Source: Pseudomonas chlororaphis subsp. piscium (GTDB taxonomy: Bacteria > Pseudomonadota > Gammaproteobacteria > Pseudomonadales > Pseudomonadaceae). Taken from it: DNA of 64,000 bases. The notes under the pieces were generated by a model that saw nothing but the letters and a program-made list of their open reading frames with translations, did no database searches and was not told the origin of the DNA. The stretch is from the NCBI RefSeq assembly GCF_003850345.1, contig NZ_CP027707.1:496001-560000 (forward strand), read 5' to 3'. The position numbers were made by a program, and so were the translations under genes. Below are positions 41,298 through 50,283 of this stretch, in pieces (the stretch's first letter is position 1; each line of letters opens with the position of its first letter).

Positions 41298-43636
41298 CAC
41301 AGGACGGGCTCCGTAACGGGCTGGCGATGGCGCTGGCGACCGGCCCAGGGCGCCAGGATAAAACTGAAGGCCAGGCCCAGGCTCACCGACAGGCCGAAGT
41401 TGCTGACCGCCGGAGTGCTGGAAATCGCCAGCAGGCCGAACGACAGCCAGGTGGTCACCGCTGCAAGCAAGGTGCCGAGCAGGCTCACGGCGGCCCCGCC
41501 GACCTGTTCGCGCATGAGGATGGCGTAGTCGACGCTGATGGCGGTCACCAGCAACAGGCCGAACAGGCTGAACAGGGTCAGCGGTTGCCCCAGCCAGCCC
41601 AGGCTGGCGAGGCTGCACAGGGCCGCCAGCAGCGGCAGGGCGACGAGACGCAGGGCGCCGCCGAGGCCGAACGGCAGGATCAGCAGCAAGACGATCAGCA
41701 CGCAGGAGGCGAGCTTGAGCTCGGCGGCGCTGACCTGGGTGGCGGCGAACACTTGGTTCAGGTCGCCCAGGCGGTCCACCAGTTGCACCCCCGGCAGATC
41801 CTGCGCCTGTATCCGCAGCAGCTGTGGGTTGTTCAGCCCCTGCAGGCTGACCATCGCCGCCACGCCGTTGTCGGTGGGGCCCAGCCACAGGGTGCGGTAA
41901 GGCTCGGCCAGCGGGCCTTGCAGGGCGCTGTCGATGTCTTCGTCGGGCAGCGCCCGCAGTTGCGCGAGTTCAGCGTTCAGGGCCGTGACCGGGACTCCGA
42001 GATCCAGCAGCGGCTGCCAGTACCGCGGCAGCGCGTCCAGGGCCTGGCGCAGGCGCTGTTGCTCGCTGGGCAGGCTCACCAGCTGGTTGAGCGACAGGTA
42101 GCCCTGGAGTTTCTCCAGGTTGACCAGTTGCTCCAGGCGCTCGCTCAGGGCGCCGAGGCGTTCGAGCAGCTGTTGCTGATCGGCGCCGCGCACCAGGAAA
42201 AACTGGCTGGTGGGCTGGTAGCCGGTGATCCGCGCGATGGCCTGGGCTTCGTTGAGCAGTTGTGGCGGCGCGCCGATCCACTGGCGGATATCGTTTTTGC
42301 TGTCGAGCTGCCACAGGCCACCGGCGCAGAAGGCGATCACCAGTGCCAGCAGCCAGGGGCTGGACACGCGTTTGAGCAACTGGGTGCGCAGGTTCAGCAG
42401 CCATTCGGCGACGCGCAGCGGCCATTGCGCCGGTTGCAGCTCGACGCCGCGCAGCAGCGCCGGCAGCAGGCACACCGCGCTCAGGTAGGCGCCCAGCAAC
42501 CCGGCGGCGGAGAACACGGCGATCTGGGTCAGGGCCGGGAACGGTGTCCAGGCCAATGCCAGGTAGCCGATGCAACTGGTGGCCAGGCTCAGGCTCAGCC
42601 CGGGCAGGGTCAGGCGCAGGGCCGGCCAGCTGTGCCAGGGACGCAGGCTCCAGCTCTTGGACAGGTAGTGCAGGGGGTAGTCGACGGCGACGCCGATCAG
42701 GCTTGAACCCAGCACCAGGGTCATCACGTGCATGTGGCCGAAGAAGGCCACGCAGGCCACCGCGCCGAACAGCATGCCCACCAGCACTGGCACGAACGCC
42801 AGCAACACTCGCCAGCGACGGAAGGCCAGCAACAGCAGCAAGAGGATGCCGACGGTGGCGCCGCCGCCGACCCAGGTGATCTCGCGGGAGGCTTGCTGCT
42901 GGCCGTTGGCGGCGTAGAGCAGGCCGCTGGCGGCCAGCAGCTGGACGTCGGCCTGGGCGGCCTGTTCGCGGCTGCGCTGGAGCAAGGCCGCCACCTGCAG
43001 CGGTAGCTGCATGTCGAAGGCGTTGCCGGTGGTGCGTGCTCGCAGCAGCACCCAGCTCTTGCCGTCGGCATCGGCGATCAGGGTGCCGCTGCCGATGTCC
43101 AGTTGCACCGCGCCGCGTTGCGGCTGGCTATTCTGGATGCGCCCGGTCAGGCCCAGCCAGTCGTCCTGGCTCGGGACCAGGCTGAAACCGCTGAAGGGGT
43201 CGAACAGCGCCTGTACGCGCTGCTGGATAAAGGCGTCGGGGTGCTCGATCAGTTGCTGGCGATCGGCGGCGCCCAGCATTGCCAGGCGCCCTTGCAGCAA
43301 TTGCGTGCGCAGTGCCGGCAGGTCGGCCTGCAGGTTCCACTGGACCTTTTCGAACAGCCCGCTGGCCTGCCATTGCTCACCCAGGCGCTGGGCCATGGCG
43401 ATGGCCTGCTGGCGCTCGGCGTGGCCCACCAGCACCAGCATTTCGCGGTTCAGCGGTTCCTGCATGCGCTGCTCGGCCTTGAGCTCCAGGGCATCGGGGT
43501 CGGTGCCTGGCACCAGTTCCATGAGGTTGGCCGACAGTGGCGCGCCGTGGCGCCATTGCCAGCCGGCCAGGGCCAGCACGGCCACCAGCAGGAGCAGGAA
43601 CAGGCGCGGCCACCAGCGTTCACTCGGCAAAGTCAT
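41297..43636 (-). CDS. MMPL/RND-type lipid exporter (ApeM-like)
   Basis: 779 residues with two repeats of a large periplasmic loop and a six-helix RND core. The first core holds GVAVDYPLHYLSKSW and the second AISVDYAILMREQ, the (V/A)DY motifs of proton-driven MMPL proteins. Such predicted exporters sit in APE, xanthomonadin and other pigment clusters and are thought to extract the lipid product from the inner membrane. Start ATG 43636 overlaps the LolA-like gene by 17 bases. Confidence 0.9.
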   Translation of the reverse strand: MTLPSERWWPRLFLLLLVAVLALAGWQWRHGAPLSANLMELVPGTDPDALELKAEQRMQEPLNREMLVLVGHAERQQAIAMAQRLGEQWQASGLFEKVQWNLQADLPALRTQLLQGRLAMLGAADRQQLIEHPDAFIQQRVQALFDPFSGFSLVPSQDDWLGLTGRIQNSQPQRGAVQLDIGSGTLIADADGKSWVLLRARTTGNAFDMQLPLQVAALLQRSREQAAQADVQLLAASGLLYAANGQQQASREITWVGGGATVGILLLLLLAFRRWRVLLAFVPVLVGMLFGAVACVAFFGHMHVMTLVLGSSLIGVAVDYPLHYLSKSWSLRPWHSWPALRLTLPGLSLSLATSCIGYLALAWTPFPALTQIAVFSAAGLLGAYLSAVCLLPALLRGVELQPAQWPLRVAEWLLNLRTQLLKRVSSPWLLALVIAFCAGGLWQLDSKNDIRQWIGAPPQLLNEAQAIARITGYQPTSQFFLVRGADQQQLLERLGALSERLEQLVNLEKLQGYLSLNQLVSLPSEQQRLRQALDALPRYWQPLLDLGVPVTALNAELAQLRALPDEDIDSALQGPLAEPYRTLWLGPTDNGVAAMVSLQGLNNPQLLRIQAQDLPGVQLVDRLGDLNQVFAATQVSAAELKLASCVLIVLLLILPFGLGGALRLVALPLLAALCSLASLGWLGQPLTLFSLFGLLLVTAISVDYAILMREQVGGAAVSLLGTLLAAVTTWLSFGLLAISSTPAVSNFGLSVSLGLAFSFILAPWAGRQRHRQPVTEPVL

Positions 43637-44324
43637 GTTGCTCCGCGTCGCTCAAGGGCTGGTTGCTGATGCTGTCATACATTTTCAGCAGGGTACTGTC
43701 GCCCTGGGTTTCCAGCAGTTCGATGCGCTGCACCAGTTCGCCACCGTCGATGTTGATCTGGTTGAACACCTGCTTGAGCAGCAGCGAACGTGGGGTCAGG
43801 GTCAGTTTCCAGGCCTTGGCGTCGCCGGCCAGGGCCAGCTCGAAGTCCCGTTGCAGGCCGCTGCTGTCGCCTTGCAGCACGGCGAGGAACAGGCGGTTCT
43901 GTTCGGCCCCGGCGCTCTTGTTCGGCAGCATTTGCCAGCCGCTGCCATCCCGGCGGGCGATGCCTTTGCCGGTGATGCGGTAGTCCTGTTGCAGCGGTGT
44001 TTTCAGCAGCCACAGCAGGCCATGGTTCTTCGCCAGGACGAAGTTGCCCTTGCTGGTCAGCGGCTGGGGCAGGGCGCGCAGGTGTTTCTCCTGGACGAAG
44101 CTGCCGTGGATCACCTCGGGTTTGGCCAACTGGTCGCTGAGCTGTTGCAGGTCGAAGGCATTGGCCAACGAGCTGAAGCCGAGCGCCAACAGCAGTCCCA
44201 ACAGCCTGTAGACGCCGCGAGGCTGCGATCGAGCGCGTAGCGGGCGTGGCGTTTCGGTACTCAGGGTTTGCGGGTACTGCACAGCCGATCGCAGGCTGCG
44301 CCAGTGGCTACAAAGGGCTCTCAT
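43620..44324 (-). CDS. LolA-like outer membrane lipid/lipoprotein carrier (ApeL-like) with an in-frame REPIN insertion
   Basis: 234 residues if begun at ATG 44324, which overlaps the thioesterase stop (ATGA). The mature LolA fold starts at FDLQQLSDQLAKPEVIHGSF and includes FVQEKHLRALPQPL. Residues 5-39 are encoded by a REPIN (44207-44312); removing them joins MRAL directly to RLLGLLLALGFSSLANA, a complete signal peptide. The insertion keeps the frame. As it stands the signal has a 39-residue charged n-region, or translation starts later at a TTG. No other APE gene shows such an insert. Confidence 0.85.
   Translation of the reverse strand: MRALCSHWRSLRSAVQYPQTLSTETPRPLRARSQPRGVYRLLGLLLALGFSSLANAFDLQQLSDQLAKPEVIHGSFVQEKHLRALPQPLTSKGNFVLAKNHGLLWLLKTPLQQDYRITGKGIARRDGSGWQMLPNKSAGAEQNRLFLAVLQGDSSGLQRDFELALAGDAKAWKLTLTPRSLLLKQVFNQINIDGGELVQRIELLETQGDSTLLKMYDSISNQPLSDAEQHDFAE
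44207..44312. repeat. REPIN (inverted pair of family B REP sequences) inside a coding region
   Basis: TGTAGACGCCGCGAGGCTGC... at the left and ...GCTGCGCCAGTGGCTACA at the right are inverted copies sharing CTGCGATCG/CGATCGCAG and TGTAG/CTACA ends. Both match the single REP at 47969-48007. In the right copy the stem letters are swapped on both sides (CAGGCTGCGCCAG against CAGCC..GGCAG), a compensatory change that keeps the hairpin. It lies wholly within the 5' part of the LolA-like gene. Confidence 0.85.
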
Positions 44325-44746
44325 GGCAGCATCCTTTCCACGGCATCGGTGAACACCTTGGGCGAGGCCAACTGCATCTCGCGGCTGGCGATCTCCACCG
44401 CCACCTGCACCGAGCTGGCGCGGGTCAGGCGTTCGCCGGTTTCCAGGTCGCTGATCAGGTAGTTGATCTTCAGGCGGTTTTCCCACTCTACCAGGCTGGC
44501 GCGGACATTGAGCTTCTGCCCGAATACCGCGCCGCGCACATAACGCAGCTGCAGGTCGATCACCGGCCAGGCGTAGCCGGATTCGAGCATCTGGTTGTAG
44601 TTGTGGCCGAGCTTGTCGAGCAGGGCGCAACGGGCCACTTCCAGGTACTTCACGTAATGCCCGTGCCAGACCACGTGCATGGTGTCGACGTCGAAAAACG
44701 GCACCTGGATCTCGGTGTCCGCGTGCAGCACGCCCCGACTACGCAT
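44321..44746 (-). CDS. 4-hydroxybenzoyl-CoA-type thioesterase (ApeK-like)
   Basis: 141-residue hotdog protein with the 4HBT signature DVDTMHVVWHGHYVKYLE at 19-36. Probably releases or edits acyl groups on the ACPs in polyene synthesis. Start ATG 44746 overlaps the ammonia-lyase stop by eight bases; stop overlaps the LolA-like start by four. Confidence 0.9.
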   Translation of the reverse strand: MRSRGVLHADTEIQVPFFDVDTMHVVWHGHYVKYLEVARCALLDKLGHNYNQMLESGYAWPVIDLQLRYVRGAVFGQKLNVRASLVEWENRLKINYLISDLETGERLTRASSVQVAVEIASREMQLASPKVFTDAVERMLP

Positions 44747-46283
44747 GCAGCCTCCAGTGTTGCTCGGCGATACGTTGCAGGCACAGGCGCAGCTCGCCTT
44801 CCAGGGCGCGGTCCTCGATCACCGGCGGGAAGTCCTTGGCCAGCTCTTGGTGCATGGCTGCCAGGGCCGGTGGCAATGGCCGTGCATCCTCGGCCTGGCC
44901 ACGCAGCCAGACGCCTTGGTTGGCGGCCAGCAGGGTGGCGGCGGCAACCTGTTCGGTCAGCTCCAGCACGCGGATCGCATCGCGGGCGGCGATGGTGCCC
45001 ATGCTCACCTTGTCCTGGTTGTGGCATTCGGTGGAGCGCGAGAACACGCTGGCCGGCATGGTGTTTTTCAGGGCTTCGGCGGTCCAGGCACTGGTGCCGA
45101 TCTGCACCGCCTTGAAGCCGTGGTTGATCATGGCGCGGTCCGCCGGGGCGCCGGACAGGTTGCTCGGCAGGCCATGGTTGTAGCGTTCGTCCACCAGCAG
45201 CGCGAGCTGGCGGTCCAGCAGGTCGGCGACGTTGGCCACCAGGTTCTTCAGGCTGTCCATGGCGAAGGCGATGTGCCCGCCGTAGAAATGCCCGCCGTGC
45301 AGCACGCGTTCGGCTTCGGCGTCAATGATCGGGTTGTCGTTGGCGCTGTTCAGCTCGGTTTCGATGAAACCGCGCAGCCAGCCCAGGCTGTCGGCCAGCA
45401 CGCCCAGTACATGGGGCGCGCAACGCAGCGAGTAACGGTCCTGCAGGCGGTGCAGCGGCGCGGTCGGTGCGTCGATGGCCAGGTCCTGGCGCAGCCAGGC
45501 GGCGACCTGCATCTGCCCCGGATGCGGCTTGGCGGCGAACAGGTGCTCGTCGAAGTGCTCCGGGTTGCCCTGCAAGGCGACCACGTTCAGCGCGGTGATG
45601 CGCGTGGCCAGTTGCAGCAGGTAGTCGGCGCGGGCGAAGGCCAGGCAGGCCAGGCCGGTCATCACTGCGGTGCCGTTCATCAGCGCCAGGGCTTCTTTCG
45701 GCCGCAGTACCAGCGGTTCCCAGCCCAGCTCGCGGTGCACCTCGGCCGAGGTCCGGCGCTCGCCGCGGAACATCACCTCACGCTCGCCGGACAGGGTCGC
45801 GGCCACGTAGGACAGCGGCGTCAGGTCGCCACTGGCGCCCACCGAACCTTCTTCGGGAATCAGCGGCAGGATGTCGTGTTCGAGGAATGCCTGCAGGCGC
45901 TCCAGCAACTCCACGCGCACCCCGGACACGCCATGGCACAGCGACTGCAAGCGCGCCGCCAGCACCGCGCGGGTGGCTTGCGCGTCCAGTAGCTTGCCCA
46001 GGCCGCAGCCGTGGAAGGTGTACAGATGACGGGGCAGCGCCTCGACGTGTTGCAGCGGCACCGCGACCACGCAGGAGTCGCCGTAGCCGGTGGTCACGCC
46101 GTAGATCACGCCTTCCTTGTCCAGCAGCGAATCGAGGAATTGCGCGCCCTTGGCGATGCGCTGACGGAATGCGCTGTCGTCCTGCAGTCGGGTCGGCGCC
46201 TGACGGTTGGCCAGGGCCAGCACGTCTTCGATGCGCAAAGGGAGTTCGCCGAAGGTTACCGGCTCAAGCGGATGCGTCGTCAT
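44739..46283 (-). CDS. Aromatic amino acid ammonia lyase (HAL/PAL/TAL family)
   Basis: 514 residues. Catalytic Tyr61 in IYGVTTGYG and the MIO-forming triad Ala150-Ser151-Gly152 in GASGDLTPLSY are intact. At the ring-selectivity pair, where HAL has Ser-His, TAL His-Leu and PAL Phe-Leu, this protein has Phe90-His91 (YTFHGCGLG), so the substrate cannot be assigned. Ammonia lyases supply cinnamate-type starters in flexirubin and related clusters, which suggests provision of the aryl starter. It is not a housekeeping HutH by context. Overlaps the acyltransferase gene by 20 bases. Confidence 0.92.
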   Translation of the reverse strand: MTTHPLEPVTFGELPLRIEDVLALANRQAPTRLQDDSAFRQRIAKGAQFLDSLLDKEGVIYGVTTGYGDSCVVAVPLQHVEALPRHLYTFHGCGLGKLLDAQATRAVLAARLQSLCHGVSGVRVELLERLQAFLEHDILPLIPEEGSVGASGDLTPLSYVAATLSGEREVMFRGERRTSAEVHRELGWEPLVLRPKEALALMNGTAVMTGLACLAFARADYLLQLATRITALNVVALQGNPEHFDEHLFAAKPHPGQMQVAAWLRQDLAIDAPTAPLHRLQDRYSLRCAPHVLGVLADSLGWLRGFIETELNSANDNPIIDAEAERVLHGGHFYGGHIAFAMDSLKNLVANVADLLDRQLALLVDERYNHGLPSNLSGAPADRAMINHGFKAVQIGTSAWTAEALKNTMPASVFSRSTECHNQDKVSMGTIAARDAIRVLELTEQVAAATLLAANQGVWLRGQAEDARPLPPALAAMHQELAKDFPPVIEDRALEGELRLCLQRIAEQHWRLHA

Positions 46284-47217
46284 CGGTCTTCCAGAAAGGG
46301 TAAAAGTTGAACCATTGTTGGGGCGCTTCGAGGCAGTACTGGCCCAGGCGCTCGGCGTAGCGGGCAGTCCACTGGGCGATAACCTGTTCGCGATCGCTGC
46401 GCTTCCACGCCACGGTCTCGGTGAAGGGTTCGAGGAACACTCGATAGCGGCCATTGTTTTTCAGGCACAGCAGCAGGTTGACCGGGCATTTCAGCAGGCC
46501 CGCCAACAGCCATGGCCCCTGGGGAAAGGGCGCCGGATGGCCAAGGAAATCCACCCGCACGTTGCGCCCGCCATGCAGTGGTACACGGTCGCCGGCAATC
46601 GCCAGCCACTCGCCGCGATCCAGGCGCTGGCTCAGCTGCAGCATGACCGCCGGATCCAGCTCGCTGACCTGGATCAGCCGCAGGTTGGTGGCCCCGGCCT
46701 CGCCCAGCAGGCGATTGAAACGTTCGGCGTGCTTGGTGTGCACCAGCACGTTCATGGTGACCTTCTCGCCCAGCTCGGCCAGGGCGCGGCAGACTTCGAG
46801 GTTACCCAGGTGCGCACCCACCAGCATCTGTCCGCGGGCGCCACGCAACTGGTCGCGCAGCCGGGCCGGGTCGACGATCTCGATCTGTTCCAGGCGCAGC
46901 TTGCCGTTCCACACGTCGAGCTTGTCCAGCAGGGAGTCGGCGAACGCCATGAACTGGCCGAAGACCCGCCAGTGGCTGGGACGCAGCTCGGCCTTGCCGC
47001 TCCAGTCGGCCAGGCGCTGCTGGTACAACCAGGCGCTGCGGCGGGCGCCGCGGCCGAACAGGAAAAAATAGAAAACGATGATGTACAGCACCGGGCTCAA
47101 CACCCGGCGCCCGAGCACACGCACGCCGAAGGCGGTGAGCTTCATCAGCCAGAAGCTGCCGCGCTCTTTGTGCTCGGCCCAATGTTGCTTGTCCTGCTTG
47201 TCTGGTAGCGCCGTCAT
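46264..47217 (-). CDS. LpxL/HtrB-family lipid acyltransferase of the APE cluster
   Basis: 317 residues with an N-terminal membrane helix (LSPVLYIIVFYFFLFG) and the HX4E acyltransferase motif in GAHLGNLEV; later YRVFLEPFTE and WFNFYPFW fit LpxL proteins. In E. coli-type clusters the glycosyltransferase and acyltransferase form one polypeptide (ApeJ); here they are separate overlapping genes. It likely transfers the polyenoyl or fatty acyl chain onto a lipid or sugar head. Start ATG 47217 overlaps the glycosyltransferase stop by four bases. Confidence 0.88.
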   Translation of the reverse strand: MTALPDKQDKQHWAEHKERGSFWLMKLTAFGVRVLGRRVLSPVLYIIVFYFFLFGRGARRSAWLYQQRLADWSGKAELRPSHWRVFGQFMAFADSLLDKLDVWNGKLRLEQIEIVDPARLRDQLRGARGQMLVGAHLGNLEVCRALAELGEKVTMNVLVHTKHAERFNRLLGEAGATNLRLIQVSELDPAVMLQLSQRLDRGEWLAIAGDRVPLHGGRNVRVDFLGHPAPFPQGPWLLAGLLKCPVNLLLCLKNNGRYRVFLEPFTETVAWKRSDREQVIAQWTARYAERLGQYCLEAPQQWFNFYPFWKTDDDASA

Positions 47218-47948
47218 GCCTGCCACCGTCGCCAGAGGATCAGCGGCGCGCGCAGCAACATGCCGAAGAACAGCCGGGCGTGCATGCTGGAAATCAGCAG
47301 GTTGTCGTGGAACAGGCGAAAGTGCGACAGGCCATCCACCGGGTAACGGACCTTGGTCGGCAACCAGCGCATCGGCTGATTGCGCCAGGCCAGGCGCACC
47401 AGAATGTCGGTGTCGAAGTCCATGCGCCGGCCGATCTTCACCGAGTCGATCAGCGCCAGGACGGGTGGCAGGGGGTAGACCCGGAAGCCGCACATGGAGT
47501 CGGGGATCTGCAACGACAGGGTATTGATCCAGACCCAGACGTGGGTCAGGTAGCGCGCGTAAAAACGGCCCTTGGGCACGCTGGCGTCGTACTGTGGATA
47601 ACCGCAGACCAGCGCTTCGGGGTGGGTGCGGGAGGTGGCGATAAAGTTATCCACATCGCGCAGGTCGTGCTGGCCGTCGGCGTCCACTTGCAGGGCGTGG
47701 CTGAAGCCCAGGCGCGAGGCTTCGCGCAGCCCGGCCATGACCGCGCCACCCTTGCCCTGGTTGACCGCGAGCTTGACCAGGAACACCTGTTCACGCTTGG
47801 CAAGTCGCTCCAGCGCGGCAGCACAGGCCGGACTGCTGGCGTCGTCCACCAGCACACAGGGCAGGCCGCTGGCGAGCAGGGCCTCGACCACCGCCGGCAC
47901 GGCGGCTTCATGGTTGTAGACCGGGATCACGGCGCAGGGGTTATGCAT
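47214..47948 (-). CDS. Family 2 glycosyltransferase of the APE cluster
   Basis: 244 residues, GT-A fold. VLVDDASSPACAA and the metal-binding DXD in LQVDADGQHD are typical of dolichyl-phosphate-mannose-synthase-like enzymes. With the LpxL-like gene it corresponds to the two halves of ApeJ. It probably attaches a sugar during anchoring of the APE to a membrane lipid. Start ATG 47948, after a 113-base gap that holds a REP element. Confidence 0.9.
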   Translation of the reverse strand: MHNPCAVIPVYNHEAAVPAVVEALLASGLPCVLVDDASSPACAAALERLAKREQVFLVKLAVNQGKGGAVMAGLREASRLGFSHALQVDADGQHDLRDVDNFIATSRTHPEALVCGYPQYDASVPKGRFYARYLTHVWVWINTLSLQIPDSMCGFRVYPLPPVLALIDSVKIGRRMDFDTDILVRLAWRNQPMRWLPTKVRYPVDGLSHFRLFHDNLLISSMHARLFFGMLLRAPLILWRRWQA

Positions 47949-47968
47949 GGGGGTTGTCTCCCAGGCGT

Positions 47969-48007
47969 CCGCTACGCGGCCGATCGCAGCCTTCGGCAGC
48001 GGCTACA
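47969..48007. repeat. Single family B REP inside the APE operon
   Basis: CCGCTACGCGG followed by CGATCGCAGCCTTCGGCAGC and GGCTACA. CGCAGCC pairs with GGCAGCG across TTC with one mismatch. It occupies the only large gap in the operon (47949-48061), between the ligase stop and the glycosyltransferase start, where it could stabilise or end part of the message. Confidence 0.8.
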
Positions 48008-48061
48008 AAAGCCCGCAACGCTGGCAGCAGATGGGGGCTGCGCTTGCCTGGGGCCAATAAC

Positions 48062-49741
48062 TTATCCACAGGCGTTCTCCAGCAGGATGCGGCCGCTGGA
48101 GCAGGCGGCGGTGTCATTGCGATAGGCGAAGTAGAGTTTGCCGCGCTCATGATCGAAGCGCAGGTGCAGTTGCACCTGGTCTCCGGGGCGTACCAGTTGC
48201 TGGAACTTCAGCACTTCCATGCCGGCAAAGCGGCCCGGCAGACCGAGGAACTGCTGGCCCAGGGCCAATGCCCAGTCCACCTGGACCACGCCCGGCAGCA
48301 CCGGGGTCTGGGGGAAGTGGCCACTGAAGTAGGCCAGGTCCGGCGGGATCGCCAGTTGCAGGCTCCATTCGCCGTCGGCCTCGAGTTGTTCCAGCACTTC
48401 CGGCGTCCGTGGACGCGGGGCCAGCAGCAGGGCTTCGACGTCGGCCTGGGGCAGCTTGCCCTGGCTGTTCAGGGGCAACTGGCGCAGCAGGCGCCAGCGG
48501 CGTGGCAGCGCCAGGGCCTCGCAATGCTGGCTCAGGTGCTGGCGCAGCGCTTGGGTGAGGGCCCGACGCCCCTGATTGCGCAAGGCGTGCAGGCCTTGTT
48601 CGCTGAGGACCAGCAGCGCGCCGAGGGAGGCGCGGTTTTCCCGGACCACCCCAAGGCGCGCTTCGGCGACCCAGGCATGCCCGGCCAGGGCCTGTTCCAG
48701 CATCGGCAGGGAAATGCGTTTTTCTTCCAGCTTGACGATCCGGTCCAGGCGCCCGAGCAGCTCGAAACGCCCATCGGCGGCGATGCGCGCGGCATCGGCG
48801 GTGTGTTCGACATGCCCGGCCGGCAGGTAGGGCGAGGCGATCAGCAGGGCACCGTCGCTGTCCTGGCTCAGTTCGACCCCGGCGAAGGCTTGCCACAGGC
48901 TGTCGCCCTGGCGCCAGGCGATGCCGCCGGTTTCCGAGCTGCCGAGGATCTCCGTTGGCCATTGTTGCAGGCGCTGGTGCAGGCCTTGCGCGGCGTCGGC
49001 GGGCAACGCGCCTCCGGAGGAAAACACCCGGCGCACCGGGCTCAGGGCCGGCCAGTCGAGGTTGTCGCCCATGCGCTTGAGCAATGCCGGGCTGGCGACC
49101 CAGGCAAAGGCCGGGTGTTCGCGGCTGGCGCGCTGCAGGTCTTCCGGGAACGGCAACTGCCGACGGACGAAGGTGCGCCCGGCGCAGAGCGGCCAGAGCA
49201 CACGGAACAGCAGGCCGTAGATATGTTGGGTGGCGACGCTGCCGATGATGCAGGCCTGGCCCAATCCCTCGCCCCACAGTTGCTCCAGGGCCTCGACTTC
49301 GTTGGCCAGCTGGCGCAGGGATTTGTCGATGCGCTTGGGTTCGCCGCTGGAGCCGGAGGTGCACAGGCTCAGGCGGCAGGTGTCGAGATCGAGTTCGGCG
49401 GCGGGCAATGGCGGCTGGTCGAAGTCGGCCAAGTGAGCATCGCCGGGCTGGTCGGTCAGCCACAGATCGATCTGTGTCGCCCAGCGTTGCCGGGTCTGGG
49501 GTTGCAGGTCGGCGGGCAGCAGCACGCTGACCCCGGCGCGCCAGGCGCCGAGCAGGGCGATGGCCAGCTCGGCGGCATCTTCCAGGTGCAGGGCCAGGCG
49601 CTGTACGCCCCTGGCCTGCAAGCCTGCGGCCAGGCTCAGGGCCTGGTGCTGCAGCTTGCTGTGATCGAGTGCCGGTTCGAGCGTGATGGCCCGTTCCGGC
49701 AGCGACTTGAGCAGCAGGTGCTCAAGTTTTATCCAATTCAT
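48062..49741 (-). CDS. Aryl/acyl-AMP ligase fused to a hotdog dehydratase (ApeH-ApeI-like)
   Basis: 559 residues. Adenylate-forming part about 1-435: phosphate loop [31 protein letters not shown] and a terminal lysine in [10 protein letters not shown]. The C-terminal 115 residues form a FabA/FabZ-like hotdog ([17 protein letters not shown]). It would activate the aryl starter acid and load it on an ACP, while the second domain dehydrates intermediates. Start ATG 49741 overlaps the membrane-protein stop by four bases. In the Xenorhabdus system as I recall it these are separate proteins. Confidence 0.9.
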   Translation of the reverse strand: MNWIKLEHLLLKSLPERAITLEPALDHSKLQHQALSLAAGLQARGVQRLALHLEDAAELAIALLGAWRAGVSVLLPADLQPQTRQRWATQIDLWLTDQPGDAHLADFDQPPLPAAELDLDTCRLSLCTSGSSGEPKRIDKSLRQLANEVEALEQLWGEGLGQACIIGSVATQHIYGLLFRVLWPLCAGRTFVRRQLPFPEDLQRASREHPAFAWVASPALLKRMGDNLDWPALSPVRRVFSSGGALPADAAQGLHQRLQQWPTEILGSSETGGIAWRQGDSLWQAFAGVELSQDSDGALLIASPYLPAGHVEHTADAARIAADGRFELLGRLDRIVKLEEKRISLPMLEQALAGHAWVAEARLGVVRENRASLGALLVLSEQGLHALRNQGRRALTQALRQHLSQHCEALALPRRWRLLRQLPLNSQGKLPQADVEALLLAPRPRTPEVLEQLEADGEWSLQLAIPPDLAYFSGHFPQTPVLPGVVQVDWALALGQQFLGLPGRFAGMEVLKFQQLVRPGDQVQLHLRFDHERGKLYFAYRNDTAACSSGRILLENACG

Positions 49742-50283
49742 GCGCGGCCTCGTACGCGTTGTCGTAACAGCCATTCAATGGCAAACAGCAAACCCATCAA
49801 CCCGTAGGCGATCAGGCCGTTGTACAACGTCCACCAGCTCAGCGGCGCCCACAGGGTCAGGGCGGCGGCGAGCAATCCGTTACAGAGGAAAAACACACTC
49901 CAGGCGACAGTCACCTGGCGGGTATAGCGAATCGCCTTTTCCGGCAGTTCCGGCTCGCTCAGGCGGGCCAGGCGCTCGGCCACCGGCGGACCGAATTTCA
50001 GGCTCAGGCCGAACAGCGTGAGCATGAAGCCGCTGACCAGTACCGGGTACCAGCGCAATAACGATGGGCTGTCGAACAACGCCAGCAGCAGGCAGAAGAC
50101 CAGGGCGGCGCCCGCCATCAACAGGCTGCCGGGGCGCCGTTCGCCAGTCAGGACCCGGGCCAGCCACAGGCTGCCGAGCAACAGGCCGAACTGCCATGGC
50201 GCGAAACGCTCCATGCCGAAATACACCGCAAAGGGATACAACAGGCCCGCCAGCAGCAGGCCAAGGCCGATCAGCCGGCTCAT
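49738..50283 (-). CDS. COG4648-type integral membrane protein (ApeG-like)
   Basis: 181 residues with about five to six hydrophobic helices (LIGLGLLLAGLLYPFAVYFG at the N-terminus; WTLYNGLIAYGLMGLLFAIE at the C-terminus). A conserved but uncharacterised member of aryl polyene clusters between the ACP and ligase genes. Overlaps both neighbours by four bases. Confidence 0.82.
   Translation of the reverse strand: MSRLIGLGLLLAGLLYPFAVYFGMERFAPWQFGLLLGSLWLARVLTGERRPGSLLMAGAALVFCLLLALFDSPSLLRWYPVLVSGFMLTLFGLSLKFGPPVAERLARLSEPELPEKAIRYTRQVTVAWSVFFLCNGLLAAALTLWAPLSWWTLYNGLIAYGLMGLLFAIEWLLRQRVRGRA

Noticed and set aside
40866..41888. Upstream extension of the antiporter-like protein into the MMPL gene
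   Set aside because: Low-complexity Pro/Arg/Gly shadow sequence; the coupled ATG at 41297 fits the membrane protein.
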